Assembly: GCA_026770585.1 (NCBI GenBank)
Contig: MU646857.1
Coordinates: forward strand, 290,633 to 301,421
Origin: Baffinella frigidus
Lineage: Eukaryota > Cryptophyceae > Cryptomonadales > Baffinellaceae
DNA: 10,789 nt
Direction of reading: 5' to 3'
The notes under the pieces are model-generated. The model was not told the origin of the DNA and did no database searches. It saw only the letters and a program-made list of their open reading frames with translations. How positions within the stretch are numbered: position 1 is the first letter of the stretch; every line of letters starts with the position of its first letter. A program made the position numbers and the translations under genes. Shown in pieces: positions 1 to 7,300 of this stretch.

Positions 1-73
1 GAGAGGGCAAGGGCGACATTGGGCCTTTCAGATCACGCGCGTCTGCGGACACTCTCCATCAAGATATCAAGAC

Positions 74-172
74 GTCATCCATCCAGCCAGCCATCAAAAA
101 TCCATCCAGATATATTAATCCATCAAGCAAGCACAACTTCATCCAGCCATCCATCCAGCCAGCCAGCGCACC
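74..172. repeat. CATCCAGC-type simple repeat
   Basis: Irregular repeats of CATCCATCCAGCCAGC-like units. An open frame across it is compositionally trivial. Confidence 0.7.
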
Positions 173-196
173 CGCCCTTCACAATCACTCCTGTAC

Positions 197-442
197 GGTA
201 TTATAGATTTCGGCGTAGCGCGAAACTCACTTCGGGTCGGGGGATCGACAAAATCGAGAAAAAAATCGCGACCATTTTCACGTCCATCTAAAGTTTTATG
301 CTATCTTTCGAATGGATTTGATGACAAGATCGCGACCCCCACTTGTAAAATACACCTTTTCGATTTATTTTCACTTGTTTTCGTTCCCCGACCTCCCGAC
401 CTGATCTCCCAAAATTCCGCGCTAAGCCGAAATCTACAATAC
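197..442. mobile_element. Inverted-repeat (MITE-like) element
   Basis: The 24-base arm 199-222 (contains AGATTTCGGCG) pairs with 418-441 (contains CGCCGAAATCT with one change) with two mismatches. Weaker pairing continues inward (GGGTCGGGGGATC against GATCAGGTCGGGAGG). TA lies at both outer edges. No coding capacity is seen. Confidence 0.6.
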
Positions 443-764
443 ACAGCTTTCCAAACCCCACCCATCAAACCTCAAACTCAAAACAAGGGCCAACCCCTTC
501 CAAGACTCTTGGGAGGTGTTGCCAAAAGTCAATTCCGCTGCAAGGAACAGGGGATATTGTTGACTTTGGGGATAGTGCGGCGTCAGATACGACGCTCGGA
601 AAGAGCCGAACACCCTCGAACAATCTGGCGGGGGGAGGTCCTACGGGGGAGGGCTACTTGGCAAGCGATCAGATAGAATACCTTATCTTGCGATTGCCGG
701 CTGGGCCAAAGTTAATCATTTGTGGGCATTTCCGGCAACTTTTGCCGATTTCAAGGGAAAATAC

Positions 765-1043
765 TAGAAAGACGCAGGGCGTAAAATGACATTAACTCAC
801 CCGCGTAGTAGGTACCTACCTCATCCCAGACCTGAATAGATTTAATTTCGGGAAGTGTCCATCTAAAGGATGTGGACCTGGTTGAGGAGCTGGTCCAACA
901 ATAGAAAGACGCAAGGCTTAAAACGGTCTTTCTATTATTGGAATAGAAAGACACAGGGCGTAAAATTGTCTTCCTATTATTCGACAAGTAAAATGGCATT
1001 AACTCTCCCGCGTAGCTTCGGGACCTGGTTGAGAAGCTGGTCC
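765..1043. repeat. Duplicated PEX1 exon 3 end/donor segment with hairpins
   Basis: Block 765-896 (GTAAAATGACATTAACTC, CCGCGTAG, then GGACCTGGTTGAGGAGC) recurs as 943-1043 (GTAAAATGGCATTAACTC, CCGCGTAG, then GGACCTGGTTGAGAAGC). The second carries the true exon end; the first repeats donor and last codons. Hairpins at 895-941 and 941-982 lie between or within the copies. Confidence 0.75.
895..941. repeat. Hairpin with AATAGAAAGAC arms
   Basis: Arms 895-910 and 926-941 (CCAACAATAGAAAGAC against GTCTTTCTATTATTGG), one mismatch in 16. A sister hairpin follows at once (941-982) with the same arm motif and a 3-base gap. Confidence 0.75.
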
Positions 1044-1120
1044 TCGATCTCGCCCGCGTGCAGCTCGACCACCTCCCAGTCGTCCGATCCGACCGGCTCC
1101 ACCGTCGCCTCCGAGACCAC
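1025..1120 (-). CDS. PEX1: PEX1 exon 3 (32 codons)
   Basis: Acceptor ATCAG|GTGGTC and donor AACCAG|GTCCCG, phase 0. It encodes the diagnostic SDDWEVVELHAGEIEDQLLN. This is the only complete copy: its 5' edge is repeated at 1204-1273, 1336-1387 and 1593-1637, and its 3' edge at 874-896. Those copies lack the rest of the exon and are treated as intronic echoes. Confidence 0.85.
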
Positions 1121-3444
1121 CTGATCTCATCCGGACGAGATTTGCCACGAAAATTACTACACGGACGTGACTGAAAAAGGCTGGCGGGTAGTAATTTTCG
1201 TTGCCTCCCAGTCATCCGATCCGACCGGCTCCACCGTCGCCTCCGAGACCACCTGATCTCATCCAGACGAGATTTGCCACGAAAATTAATGCACGGACGT
1301 GACTAAAAAGGGCCGGCGTGTAGTAATTTCCGTTGCCTCCCAGTCATCCGATCCGACCGGCTCCACCGTCGCCTCCGAGAACACCTGTGCGCCACACGCG
1401 TCCTCGCGTCACGTGTCGGAACACGTTCGGGACACGTTCACTTCGGGACACGTTCACTTCGGGACACGTTCCCTTCTGAGGGCTGGTCACCCACCAGCCC
1501 TCAGAAGTGAACCAAATCGCGATGCGGAGAGCTGTGGGCAATTCCCCTGAGTGGTCAAGGCTGAGCATTCACCACCCAAGGGGAAATCAACTGGATCCAC
1601 CGTCGCCTCAGAGTCCACCTGATCTCATCCGGACGACTGTTTGAGAAAAACTGCGATTTCGGGGATCTGCGTTCCGATTTGCAACGAAAATTACTACACG
1701 GACGTGACTGAAAAAGGCCGGTGCGTAGTAATTTTCGTTGCCAGATCGTGTTTGAGTCAAATACTCGCCGCGATGAGATCATCACGCGTCCCACCACCTG
1801 CCCCCAACCCTCACGGGAGGACCAAATCAACGACGTTCGACCTTTTCTGCAAAGCACTTTTAAACCTCCCAAAACGTGAGACAGGAGCTTTTATTGGGGC
1901 ATCATAAAATCAGAGGAGTCGGCTCGACCCCTGTGCCAGAAAAAAACGGCTCCAAGAATTCGTTGGGCTCGCCGTGAGGGTTGGTGATGGTCTCATGTGA
2001 AAACGGTTTTAATTCAAACCCTTAGGAATCAATGAAAATTACCACACGCGTGCTTTAATATTACCAGTAAAACTCGGTCTGCGTAGTAAATTTCATTGCC
2101 AGAAAGTCTTAAATTAAAACCGTCTTCCATTGAGATCAACACGCGTCCACGCGTCACGTGTCCCGTCACACCACGCGTCGCCTCACCCCCTGCCCGCCAC
2201 ACGCGCGTTGGGAGCGCCGGATCTGGCACGTGGCTGATTACTTACAACGGCCTGAAAATGGGGTAGTTAGGCATACGGCATTGCCTAAGACCTCCTACCG
2301 TAGGCCGAGGGATCCCAGGACCAAAAAGTCTCGGCCTACGGTAGGAGGTCCTAGGCAATCCCGTAGGCCTAACTACCCTATTTTTGGTCAGTTACCCCAT
2401 TAACGCGACACTGATTCAATACACACCACCAGGCACCGGAAGTGAACCAAACGATCGCAGAAGTTGATGTCCCCTGCAGACTCAAGGTTGAGCCTGCAGA
2501 CCAAACCACCCTGGATGGAACATTATGGTATTTTGAGCATTCTTAAGTTAACTCCCCTTGAGATGCGGCCGCAATGCGGCTGCCCCGTGATGAATGGATC
2601 TGGTACAAAAAGGTCTAATATGTATTTTAGTGATAAATCATGTCAACTTTTGCGATAAAGGGTTATTCGGGATTGGCCGCAAGTCCCCTCCAGGGTGGAG
2701 TTGATCCTGCAGGGGGAGTTGCCACAGGCCTCATCGCCCTGATTTGGTTCTCTTCTGGTGGCTGGTGGCACCCTTTCGTCCAACACTTCTCTCCACACGT
2801 CAAGATCGCGGTGTGCACTGGCGAGCGAGTGATTGATCGCAAGGCGAGGGGCAGCACCGGGAGGCCCTTGCGGAGCCGCATCTCGACTTCCAGGCCCTCA
2901 CTCAGGCCCAGGCAGCTCGCCAGCGCGGGGGACACCTGCGCTCCACGCACCCATCTCAGCTCATCCATCCCGCAAAAGTTAGGGGACACAAGGGATCTCG
3001 CGCAAGAGAAGAGTGCGGTGACCTCGAGCGTATCGCGCTGCGTGCTGCTCCCACCCGCCCAGGACAGCAGCGTCGATCGTGCCACCTGCCACGCGACAGA
3101 TGCCCATCACGCCTGCTCTGTGCACCAGAGAAACCAGGCGCCCGCTCTCGTCTGCAAAACCAAACAAATGACAGTCCCGCGCAGCGCAAAATGACAAGAT
3201 CAGCCGCATACAGGTCAGAGTGAGAGTGTGTCGCGGGGGACGCTACCTGGGCGAAGCCGCGCGCTGCGGCCTCTTGTTCGTCCGGAGCCCCCATCCACGA
3301 GATGGCGATCGCACCCGCCTGCAGCGCGTCGGCGTGAGAGTCGAGGAGCTCGTCCGTCAGGTGCGCGGGGAGCGAGACGAAGCATGTGCGCCCCGCCACG
3401 TGCCGGATCTTCAGCCGCAGCCCGCGCGTGCTGCCCTTTTCCAT
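1025..3444 (-). CDS. PEX1: PEX1 peroxisomal AAA-ATPase, N-terminal part (3 exons; 3' end outside window)
   Basis: PEX1 pairs with PEX6 in a hexameric AAA+ motor that pulls ubiquitinated import receptor PEX5 out of the peroxisome membrane. Exons complement(3247..3444), (2858..2935) and (1025..1120) join in phase 0 to give 124 residues. The order matches the N-terminal double-psi barrel of PEX1: a first strand and hydrophobic segment (CFVSLPAHLTDELL), the AIAISWMGAP strand that corresponds to the xxVxW block of the family, SCLGLSEGLEVEMRL, and the hallmark VEPVGSDDWEVVELHAGEIE followed by DQLLNQ, close to the family consensus EPxxxDDWExxELxA. The family continues with a FPLW-containing strand, which I could not find to the left, so the next exon and both AAA domains lie beyond base 1. 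The start at 3444 is the first Met of the open frame and fits where PEX1 proteins begin. Identification rests on remembered family pattern, not a search. Confidence 0.85.
1147..1201. mobile_element. Core palindrome, copy 1
   Basis: Perfect 14-base arms at 1147-1160 and 1188-1201 (ACGAAAATTACTAC / GTAGTAATTTTCGT) around a 27-base loop. It lies in unit 1 of the 132-bp array. Confidence 0.75.
1279..1335. mobile_element. Core palindrome, copy 2 (decayed)
   Basis: ACGAAAATTAATGCAC pairs imperfectly with GTGTAGTAATTTCCGTTG. It occupies the same place in unit 2 of the 132-bp array. Confidence 0.65.
1429..1473. repeat. 16-bp tandem repeat (GGGACACGTTCACTTC)
   Basis: Two full units and a partial third, next to CACGTG-containing sequence. 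Confidence 0.8.
1473..1507. repeat. Foldback of a CCACCA-family element end
   Basis: Perfect 15-base arms 1473-1487 and 1493-1507 (CTTCTGAGGGCTGGT / ACCAGCCCTCAGAAG) around 5 bases. The right half, continuing to GTGAACCAAATCGCGA, matches the outer end of the CCACCA elements. Confidence 0.7.
1593..1742. repeat. Fourth PEX1 exon 3-edge copy with core palindrome
   Basis: GATCCACCGTCGCCTCAGAG through CATCCGGACGA repeats the exon start and acceptor with changes. After ~40 unrelated bases comes a perfect 16-base core hairpin (1682-1697 / 1725-1740), with loop sequence (GGACGTGACTGAAAAAGG) shared with copy 1. Confidence 0.7.
1803..1985. mobile_element. CCAACCCTCACGG-ended element
   Basis: Left end CCAACCCTCACGGGAGGACC and right end GCCGTGAGGGTTGGTG are inverted. 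The left end continues to ACCAAATCAACGAC, as in the other CCACCA/ACCAAATCG elements. The interior is unrelated to them. Confidence 0.5.
2003..2123. mobile_element. Concentric palindrome with core copy
   Basis: Outer arms ACGGTTTTAATT (2003-2014) / AATTAAAACCGT (2112-2123) are perfect. Inner arms 2030-2045 / 2083-2098 are the core sequence with changes (CAATGAAAATTACCAC). Confidence 0.75.
2246..2393. mobile_element. 148-bp palindromic MITE, copy 1
   Basis: Near full-length inverted repeat. Inner arms 2281-2309 / 2330-2358 pair 28 of 29 (centre motif CCTACCGTAGGCCGAG), with outer ends AACGGCCTGAAAATGGGG / CCCTATTTTTGGTCAGTT. A copy of identical length lies at 10283-10430, about 12 differences over 148 bases. 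Confidence 0.85.
2426..2768. mobile_element. CCACCA-ended inverted-repeat element, 343 bp
   Basis: Ends 2426-2451 and 2743-2768 pair 23 of 26 (CCACCAGGCACCGGAAG... / ...GGTGGCTGGTGG). The right-end interior (CCACAGGCCTCATCGCCCTG) is shared with the shorter element at 8128-8269. No transposase is seen. Confidence 0.7.
2858..2935 (-). CDS. PEX1: PEX1 exon 2 (26 codons)
   Basis: Acceptor GCGCAG|GTG and donor CCG|GTGCTG, both phase 0. It encodes VSPALASCLGLSEGLEVEMR then LRKGLP, matching the 'LGL..G..V.V' stretch of PEX1 just before the EP...DDWE hallmark. The donor was chosen because GLP joined to VVSEATVEPVG reproduces the family spacing; reading through instead gives unrelated sequence. Confidence 0.75.
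2936..3246 (-). other. PEX1 intron 1 (311 nt)
   Basis: GTAGCG...GAGCGCAG. I see no mobile element here. A 76-codon open frame on the minus strand is not needed for PEX1 continuity. Confidence 0.75.
3247..3444 (-). CDS. PEX1: PEX1 exon 1 (66 codons)
   Basis: Starts at ATG 3444 (MEKGSTRGLRLKIRHVAG) and ends ...ARGFAQ at donor CAG|GTAGCG, phase 0. It carries the first strands of the PEX1 N-terminal barrel, with ISWMG in the position of the conserved VVW/VAW block. Confidence 0.85.
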
Positions 3445-3633
3445 GGGGATTTTTGATAGTCAAACTCGAGAAAAAAGTTTTTGTAAAGCGATTTGATCGT
3501 CAAATTCGTTTTTTTGTCGTTGAATTCGTTTTTTTGAGAAGAGGCCTTCTCACGTCTGACGTGAGCTTGACCAGGCGAGTAGCCTCATCTACCGCACCGC
3601 ACCGCCAGTGATTCTGCCGAGGGAAGCGCGACG
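3445..3633. promoter_or_regulatory. Shared bidirectional promoter between PEX1 and the PX gene
   Basis: Only 189 bases separate the two start codons, so both promoters and 5' UTRs must lie here. The PEX1-side half has T/A-rich repeats (TCAAATTCGTTTTTTT and TTGAATTCGTTTTTTT at about 3498-3535). The PX-side half has the 8+1+8 palindrome CTCACGTC-T-GACGTGAG at 3549-3565, an ACGT-core site of the type bound by bZIP factors. No clear TATA box is seen. Confidence 0.6.
3549..3565. promoter_or_regulatory. Perfect ACGT-core palindrome in the shared promoter
   Basis: Two perfect 8-base arms around one T. Each arm holds ACGT, and the right half TGACGTGA resembles CRE/bZIP sites. A symmetric site fits regulation of both divergent genes, but binding is inferred only. 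Confidence 0.45.
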
Positions 3634-3858
3634 ATGCCGGCGACCGTGACGCTCAGCGTGCAGGAGCGCTGGAATGCGTCCACCCTGTACCACGTCGACG
3701 TGCGCTCCCAGGTCGGCTTCAAGCAGGTCAAGGGAAAGACCGTTGCTGACTTCGAGTCACTGGCCGCGCGCGTCAAAAGCGCCGACACGCCGGGGATGCC
3801 GGAGATGCCGGCGCTCCCCCCGAAGAAGCCGCCCGGGGACAAGAAGGCACGGCATGAG
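3634..3858 (+). CDS. PX gene exon 1 (first part of PX domain)
   Basis: ATG at 3634 opens 75 codons ending ...KKARHE at donor GAG|GTGTGG, phase 0. A second GT two bases downstream would break the frame to exon 2. It holds the PX beta-sheet and the proline-rich loop LPPKKPPGD. The residue that normally contacts the 3-phosphate (Arg of RRYSDF) is Thr here (KTVADF). Confidence 0.8.
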
Positions 3859-4227
3859 GTGTGGCTTCCCTCCCAAAACCCAACCTCTGCGGATCAGAGG
3901 TTGTCACCCACGGCGCATCGTCCTTCTCAACGGTTTGAAGCAGAGCTTTGCCTATCTGCCTCCCACTCCTCGTTGCTTCATGTGGGGTCCAAGCAGACCA
4001 TCTGAAGAGACATCGCAGCCTTGCCAAATTTCTGATCCCCTGAGTGGTGGTTTTTCCGAACAGGCACTTCGCAAGGGCCTGGAGTCGTTTCTGAACACCC
4101 TCCTCGCGTCTCCGCACCGCGCCGGCAACGCAGCCCTCTGCACCTTCCTCCAGATCCCTGATAGCGCCGCCTTGCACGGATTCGCCCCCCCTACCGAACA
4201 GCAATCCGACGCCTCGCCCGGCGACCA

Positions 4228-4311
<84 letters not shown>

Positions 4312-7300
4312 GCAGCAGCCCGCTCCGCCGCCCGCCGCCCTGGCGCTCGACACCGCTACGGCCGCGGGCAAGGGGGCGGTCCCTGGTGGGATGCAGGAGC
4401 CGGCCCACGCTCTGGCCTCCGGGCGCGGCGCCAGCCCGCCGCCGCCAGTGGAGGAGGCTCTCTACGGGTCGGCAGACATGGGAGCCTTTTTCAGCGACGA
4501 GAGCCGGAACGCCTCGCCCATGGTTTCGAGCCAGGCGTACGCTCCGCCCATGGCAGGTATGTTCCCACGAGCCCTTGGAGGTGGCTCAAATCGTGCCCTG
4601 GGGCGTTTTCGATCTACCTTGACATCGGGCTCGGATCCGACCCCGGTGCAAGGTAAATTCCAAGGCCTTCCAGGGCACTATTTGAGCCACTTGGGAGGGT
4701 CTGGTGGTCCGCTTGAGTCACGTCTGTCCCTCCTCGGAAGGGCGCCATCTGCCCCTCCTTCCGGGGGTTCCGGGAAGCGGCGCATGCTGCACACCCACTC
4801 CCGCCGTAAAACGTGCTGGGTGGTGTCGGTTCATTGTCAGAGACATGTTGCCTGTCACTCACAGTCACCATCAGTTAGTGAGTATCGCTTCGCCTGGCAA
4901 GTCACCGTCAGTTCGGATATTGCCTGTCACTGACAGTCCCCATCAGGTTATGGCTGTAACAGTCAGCTGCCCCGCGCGGCACGCGGGCGCGGACCGCCTG
5001 CCGGACGTGACCCAAGCGTGTTGGGTGGTGTCTCTGACAACGACACGTCGCGCGCCGCAGGCGGGCACGGGCCGGTGCCGCCGCTGCCGCAGGAAGCGCC
5101 CCCCTCCCCGCAGCAGCAGCCGCTCTCGGGACCTCGGTCGGGGCAGAGCGCCGAGCAGCCGCGCTCGGGGCAGAGTGTGGAGCAGCTGCGCTCGTGGGGC
5201 GCGCCGGCTGGAGGGGGGGAGGCGGAGGCGGAGCATGCGGCGGTGGTCCAGCTGATCTTTGCGGAGAACTTCGAGGCCGTGAGACCCCCCACCCACACGG
5301 TGGACTGCGAACCTTTCATCAAAAGTCGATTTTCCTTGATGTAATTAACTTGTAAAAAAATTCTCGTGCAGTTTGGTCACGCAACACCCTGGATTCCAGC
5401 CCCAACGAAACCTTCGTAGCCCATCGTGTGGCCCCGCACGTCTGGAAGCAACTCTCCAAGCCACCCCCCCCGCCTGCCTGGCACCAACTCTCCATGCGAA
5501 AAGGCGTATCGCGATCCCAGCAGGAGAACCCTACCTCTGTCCCACTTAGAGTTGGGCTCCCCATAAATTCGCCCCCGCCCCAAATTTCACAGGTGAATTT
5601 TTATAACCCCTTCCATGAATTTATGGGGAGCCCAAATCTAACTGGGACAGAGCTAGGAACCCCCCCTCGACGACAGGGCCGACGACAGCTCGCATCCATA
5701 AACTTTAAACCTGTTTTTCCTAAACCCTAAACCCTAAATCTTTCCCCCCATAAACCCTAAACCCTCAAGCCTGAAACCTAAACCTTCCCTAGTCAGGCAG
5801 GGCTGGCGGCAACCTCGCTCGCTGGCGGTGCTACCCCGGCGAACTGATGGCCACTAACTGATAGTCACTATCAGTGACTGTCAATGTCAGAACTGGTAGT
5901 GACTAACTGATAGTCACTGTCAGTGCCTCTCAATATCAGAACTGATAGTCACTTTCAGTGACTGTCAATATCAGAACTGACAGTGACTGCCAGGCAAACG
6001 GATAGCCACTATGTGATAGTGACTGTCAGTGTCTGTCAATATCACAACTGATTGTGACTGTCAGTGACTGTCAACATCAGGACTGATAGTTACTGTCAGC
6101 GACAGGTATTATCACAACTGACAGTTTCTGTCAGGCGAACGGATAGCCATCAACTGATACCACGCCAGACTGGAGGAAGGGGTCGCCAAAAGTCAATCTC
6201 CCCTGAAGGCAGTTGTTTTCAAAAGTCAAAACCGTATCCACATATGGTTTTAAAAAAAAAAAAACCCTCCTCCAGTCTGGCGTGGTAGTGACTGTCAGTG
6301 ACAGGCAATATCAGGATCGATAGGGACTGACAGGCGAACTGATACTGCCCACCACTTCCCCGGGGCACTACCGCCAACTTAATCTCCATAAAAGTATTAG
6401 TTAATTCCTTTTGGGCAACGAAAATTACTACACGATTTGCTCATAAAAGTAATAGTAGCGCATTTGTGTAGTAAATTTCGTTGCGCCAAAAGCGATTAAT
6501 TAATACTTGTGTGGAGATGAAACTCCCACCAGCCCTCGCGGAAGGACCAAATCGTCGATTTTGAAACCTTCAATTTACCTTGGTAGACCCCCCGAAAAAG
6601 GGGGTCTGCCCAGGTAAAAACAAGGATTCAGAATCGACGGTTTGGTCCTCCCGTGAGGGTTGGTGGTCGCCGGCACCTTGCTCTGGGCGGGGGTGACATT
6701 AGGGGGGTCCGGCATCGGACTTTCTGGGGGAAAAAACGGATAACCATCAGCAAAGTTGACTAAATAGGCGGCGGCCAGGCGTTTAGGTCCTTAGTTCCAT
6801 CCCGCTCTGGACGCCTTCAGTTGACGGCCCGACGTCATAAGTCCACTAAAAGTCTCTTCCTGCAGGCGGTGGGCCAGGCGGCGTGGCGGTTCGGGGTTCC
6901 GCTGTCGAGCCAACTCGGCACATATAAGACAGCCAGGACCGAGATTCCGGTCCTGGCTTTTCATTTTAAAAGTCCATTTCCTTCAGGATTCAGGTTAAAG
7001 TTTTTGAAATCGTGTCCCGTCCTCGCTCGGTAGCGACCCGCGGCGCGCGGGGAGCGGGTGGTGGTGGGTGTGATACAGTCCACCTACCCTAACACAGGCT
7101 ACCGTAACACATACGTACCCTCCACACATACTCCTTCGGCCGGCCCCCGATTCCCCCCTGCAAGGAAGTATGCCTGAAGGGTGGACACCATAACGCATAC
7201 CTACCCTCCACACATACTCAATCAGTCCGGCCCCGACGGGTATGTGTTAGGGTAGGTCCACTGTAGTGACTATCACTTCGCACCTCGCCGGCACCCACCA

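Larger units (their letters stand above)
1..1024. other. Left flank: PEX1 intron 3 (part), no exon recognised
   Basis: By inference this is the downstream intron of PEX1, entered at GTCCCG (1024 leftward). I looked for the next PEX1 segment (a FPLW-like strand) and did not find it. It holds CATCCAGC-type simple repeat, an inverted-repeat element (197-442), and exon-edge echoes with hairpins (765-1020). Bases 443-764 show only a small hairpin CCAAGACTCTTGG near 500. Confidence 0.55.
1072..1387. repeat. 132-bp tandem repeat: exon edge + acceptor + core hairpin
   Basis: Units start at 1072, 1204 and 1336 (CCTCCCAGTC(G/A)TCCGATC), an exact 132-bp period; the third is partial. Each full unit holds the first ~49 bases of PEX1 exon 3, its acceptor, ~25 bases of intron and a GAAAATTACTAC hairpin. 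Only the first unit runs into a complete exon. Confidence 0.85.
1121..2857 (-). other. PEX1 intron 2 (1737 nt), repeat-filled
   Basis: GTGCTG...GATCAG. Read left to right on the plus strand it holds exon-3-edge copies with core hairpins (1121-1387, 1593-1742), a 16-bp tandem repeat (1429-1473), a foldback (1473-1507), a CCAACCCTCACGG element (1803-1985), a palindrome (2003-2123), the 148-bp element (2246-2393) and a 343-bp CCACCA element (2426-2768). Confidence 0.7.
4557..5060 (+). other. PX gene intron 2 (504 nt)
   Basis: GTATGT...CGCCGCAG. It holds an inverted-repeat element (about 4566-4710), then CAGT-type satellite (about 4835-4965). GGGTGGTGTC follows CGTGCT at 4812 and CGTGTT at about 5018, a short direct repeat flanking the satellite. 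Confidence 0.75.

Noticed and set aside
751-1215. 154-codon minus-strand open frame
   Set aside because: Runs through hairpins, introns and duplicated exon edges in a frame other than PEX1; the product is Arg/Ser-rich noise.
1072-1742. CRISPR-like array
   Set aside because: Repeats are long, palindromic and carry exon sequence; no spacers and a eukaryotic setting.
2979-3209. 76-codon minus-strand open frame in PEX1 intron 1
   Set aside because: PEX1 needs no residues between FAQ and VSPALAS, and the segment is bounded by good GT and AG sites.
3773-4408. Long minus-strand open frames across the CAG tract (poly-Leu and poly-Cys)
   Set aside because: They exist only because the reverse of CAG repeats lacks stops. 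The plus strand has PX-domain codons and consistent splicing.
5700-5790. Chromosome end
   Set aside because: The CCCTAAA block is short, decayed and embedded within an intron with coding sequence on both sides.
6900-6965. Small RNA gene or terminator (TATA-like box plus hairpin plus T run)
   Set aside because: One short hairpin and a TATAA-like string are insufficient; no tRNA boxes or snRNA motifs seen.
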